This document shows, piece by piece, positions 63,901 through 64,000 of a stretch of 64,000 bases of DNA. The notes beneath the pieces are model-generated. The model searched no databases. It was not told the origin of the DNA and saw nothing but the letters and a program-made list of their open reading frames with translations. The stretch spans positions 124,001-188,000 of the forward strand of contig JAJFKG010000005.1 of assembly GCA_021773335.1 (NCBI GenBank). The letters are read 5' to 3'. The position numbers and the translations under genes are program-made. Position 1 is the stretch's first letter. Each line of letters starts with the position of its first letter. The stretch is from Gammaproteobacteria bacterium. Lineage in GTDB: Bacteria > Pseudomonadota > Gammaproteobacteria > JAJFKG01.

Positions 63901-64000
63901 CAGCACCTTTAAAGCCAGTGGTTAAACCAGCAGCCAATAGTTGACTAGCACCTTTTGCCTTGTAGATATCGTAGTTTGCAGGAGAAGCAAACGCTTGAAT
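57908..64000 (-). CDS. Giant helical protein with poly-Ser linkers, 5' end outside window
   Basis: An uninterrupted frame of 2,030 codons that stays open to the right edge; the TTG at 63937 is only an internal codon. The protein is soluble, almost entirely helical and unrecognised. A coiled-coil segment (SLGQLQAVLADAKKQLKKAQ, EARDKADKKVSE) lies near the middle. Two poly-Ser tracts occur, near 61741-61777 (ASSSSSSAAGSSSAQ) and near the C-terminus (57965-58000), both spelled with mixed AGC, AGT, TCA and TCT codons. The C-terminus is Gly/Arg/Lys-rich and ends FGYSPWGGGF. Size, helicity and poly-Ser linkers shared with the Rab-like protein suggest a secreted effector, by inference. Confidence 0.8.
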   Translation of the reverse strand: MQAFASPANYDIYKAKGASQLLAAGLTTGFKGAGYAKAYELAEGTLHFIDTQIKADQPYGGFTVESGSFDGRDFLVQRLADAYRNLLANDHADNWNWTYEVLLNALTRAGGQDTPLLDGALLEQLQLRKAWHLLTATYEHEGDPAKVKSQEVRLYLLRMRCPSADENLLEHFNTSESLETWQGIDRISLTDVLERYIAETQVDTASVETFTLDKHAEELFAALAPKAQLQDLRRFKVAQLLHCNDLASTDAYLEIVGASERPSVDISASDSVSHKRVPIVFEQEGEKALDALFDEFTQQEKHWSLNTAELISATGTPERFDAYTLKRVKELLDSDKNGDIDAPFATERFVNYLLGRGDAYQNLFATEQGLQAFDELMQTYISSPAEPSSTSLRMLLRFRYPRTNADASKRPLYHLANVKRFAEVVVGESPCVEVKSDGDLTPKSQRRFLLDESDFWQQQLNLSGLMGRFGEANFPKLLAILEVLFAKGEQLFVWSPDSLDAAKAILTNSWIENTRSKVNGDSVQAEALFSEQDAVMLSEALGITGLAPSGLLELAKDKESRADIYIFGSQELLRLADAKAKTTEVNAFASSIAGVSAAERGSSAYRDAKQRYRNEFSIADDQNKALRARYEKQAVEQVARRIALKASDSHVVKALDLANEVYTSYSADSHAALARESRAIARGLSSMSSALRYPLRWLSEVDAGNEDFCRYQPDLKNGRLPYHFPEIQAFIRLVRQPGIISLASSSSSSAAGSSSAQELTYETAINVLRAYVNVAEQVRASLSVKTDMVIKPNVSLGQLQAVLADAKKQLKKAQEARDKADKKVSESPENEGFVLAANNAANQVVQAEGLVSQCQKAFDFSKTYSARALDFANVLIALQTKWLSRTLSSVIKSTPFMSSSIRGIRKEAASLSAELGDAKSSNTELLAKVQKFFGDYLFNSMNGLNYRLPTDIFEQVQSAFNSLLDKESFDAAKVYFTSILQALAEIPDGQPGETRIQDIFVGALAALRQPDSHPHQLLASAGGIAAVSVLERLAMHEYQDVRARLSSDGVSVNQAREALASLRTRYDTAAAKTTFMPLAEVDGITWHNETRAIETDISSLELSVLVYFSNVEALAAQHSKFHNVWTWLQQAQPISDIDILPALKGYFTGVTDKQYKKYEDIARLLLANKEDMPKILKAMRTVVNYDSQDNAEARKVIYDFAKANLPALEALFGKIRFEGAYIVQNADAINTTHEKVESTLQQLSSGKVINLDITIEDCLLLARGLDSQRVVGLQRSLQAFLTSDQASVLPPKYFARIEAVFNALSLALSTGEVTATDDGCKPSLVAYEDFVVEYQTLLQRFRTDLTLLGSKPYTLGTDFFAHLRELAEYGVIAADLNELSTEMEQLSSTQNNPAAYEACQYAQSVLTGLEAELVSASTMQSHAALILERYAKYSAVFNMLRKYHTARTDTNIRADVRAKMLPEHDIARAVESLGLQLGLLPDIGMASVASSSMTQAPNDAVKAHLVAGVQEWIETVYANTSSDTNRFLRPLILVFGTQEQRQRYADDLLYDEVQDFVKQLTSNLLNVGSRHAPTSELISAEQARLLWKFAARMNAGSLDHKFQILLRQLGSSCDSVYDAAQENPAVITQAQTLLTLFEDKVDRHLQLYSPVWVKSLLANPNLIHAVGFKQVATTLGIELGDNPFAEVQAIKFIAGVLDLFPATEARSESEIAMQKAKIAIQVEVQHFVDQSLKVVESPSRGTLFERLFVLKFAANDEQRLKAVTGLKQFVNGFRSARVGTSPGQLEHYMQSRQNRCENAPQKAGREAKVYRVAKFAHGCNFTDLDIAPYYSSPTAESSGAKDVYTQLQTSAQQAYGIGIAAIDKARTELLDTFETAASVAAKEGSEAGIRALADKGYQLDLHLPLLARSAVDAQEYSQIVKFAEAFNAVSLVAPSSVAVKGVYSPDVCQIRFHSSATRSDGMGPARRGRSQSFTGTSKADERKPKPTGGNRWPGRGRRKPSADASSSSSSSASNPEATHTFGYSPWGGGF

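Overview
The window reads as one contig piece of a gammaproteobacterial chromosome with moderate GC, most likely from a host-associated relative of Legionella, Coxiella, Rickettsiella or Berkiella. Housekeeping genes (ppsA, clpB, ileS, lspA, ribF, murJ, obgE, rplU/rpmA, rpsT, ispB, kdsB, pssA, cydAB) are gammaproteobacterial in type. They are interleaved with genes typical of intracellular bacteria: a Mip-type FKBP, a Rab-like small GTPase, a leucine-rich-repeat protein of about 1,050 residues, an ankyrin protein and a helical protein of more than 2,000 residues. This placement is inference; no 16S rRNA gene is present.

Layout. 1-9.6 kb: ppsA (cut by the left edge) diverges from its regulator ppsR across a large nested inverted repeat, followed by a holin-like membrane protein, ampG, mip, sdaA and a first AAA/DUF4143 ATPase. 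9.6-12.7 kb: a second DUF4143 ATPase lies between two identical 95-bp palindromic elements that also supply the stop codons of the ATPase and of the adjacent Rab-like gene. 12.9-19.5 kb: pssA, a DUF3579 protein, small secreted and zinc-ribbon proteins, clpB, hsp20 (sigma-32-like promoter) and a lone type IV pilin (sigma-54-like promoter). 19.6-31.4 kb: lspA, ileS, ribF, murJ, rpsT, obgE, rpmA (with a lysine-rich tail), rplU and ispB. 31.4-42.5 kb: tRNA-Pro(CGG), a third DUF4143 ATPase, an ankyrin fragment, a LuxR regulator with an orphan receiver, kdsB, a TPR-glycosyltransferase, and a compact minus-strand operon of PQ-loop transporter, probable cyclodipeptide synthase and degenerate sensor kinase. 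42.9-57.8 kb: purine permease and SDR genes; an operon hemQ-hemH-hemY followed by the overlapping LRR gene; a bufferin-type copper RiPP operon (bufABC); the cytochrome bd operon cydP-cydA-cydB-cydX; and a universal stress protein. 57.9-64 kb: the giant protein, open at the right edge.

Dispersed palindromic repeats are everywhere between genes. Family A has the core GTAGCCCGGATAAG, family B has CCTTGATAAGC/GCTTATCAAGG, and family C is TCCCACCCC-AGAGGGGTGGGA. Many copies share a short tag, TTGACGCAAAGACAGTAG, joined to the palindrome, so the repeats behave as composite units.

The best candidate for an undescribed system is the three-gene operon at 39228-42540. A SemiSWEET/PQ-loop membrane protein, a protein with XYP-type cyclodipeptide synthase signature residues, and a PAS/hybrid kinase whose phospho-accepting histidine is replaced by asparagine are tightly packed, with no bases between the last two genes. 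This suggests a pathway that makes, moves and senses a small peptide. A second point of interest is the Gram-positive-like coproporphyrin heme operon, which ends in an overlapping LRR gene and diverges from the bufferin operon.
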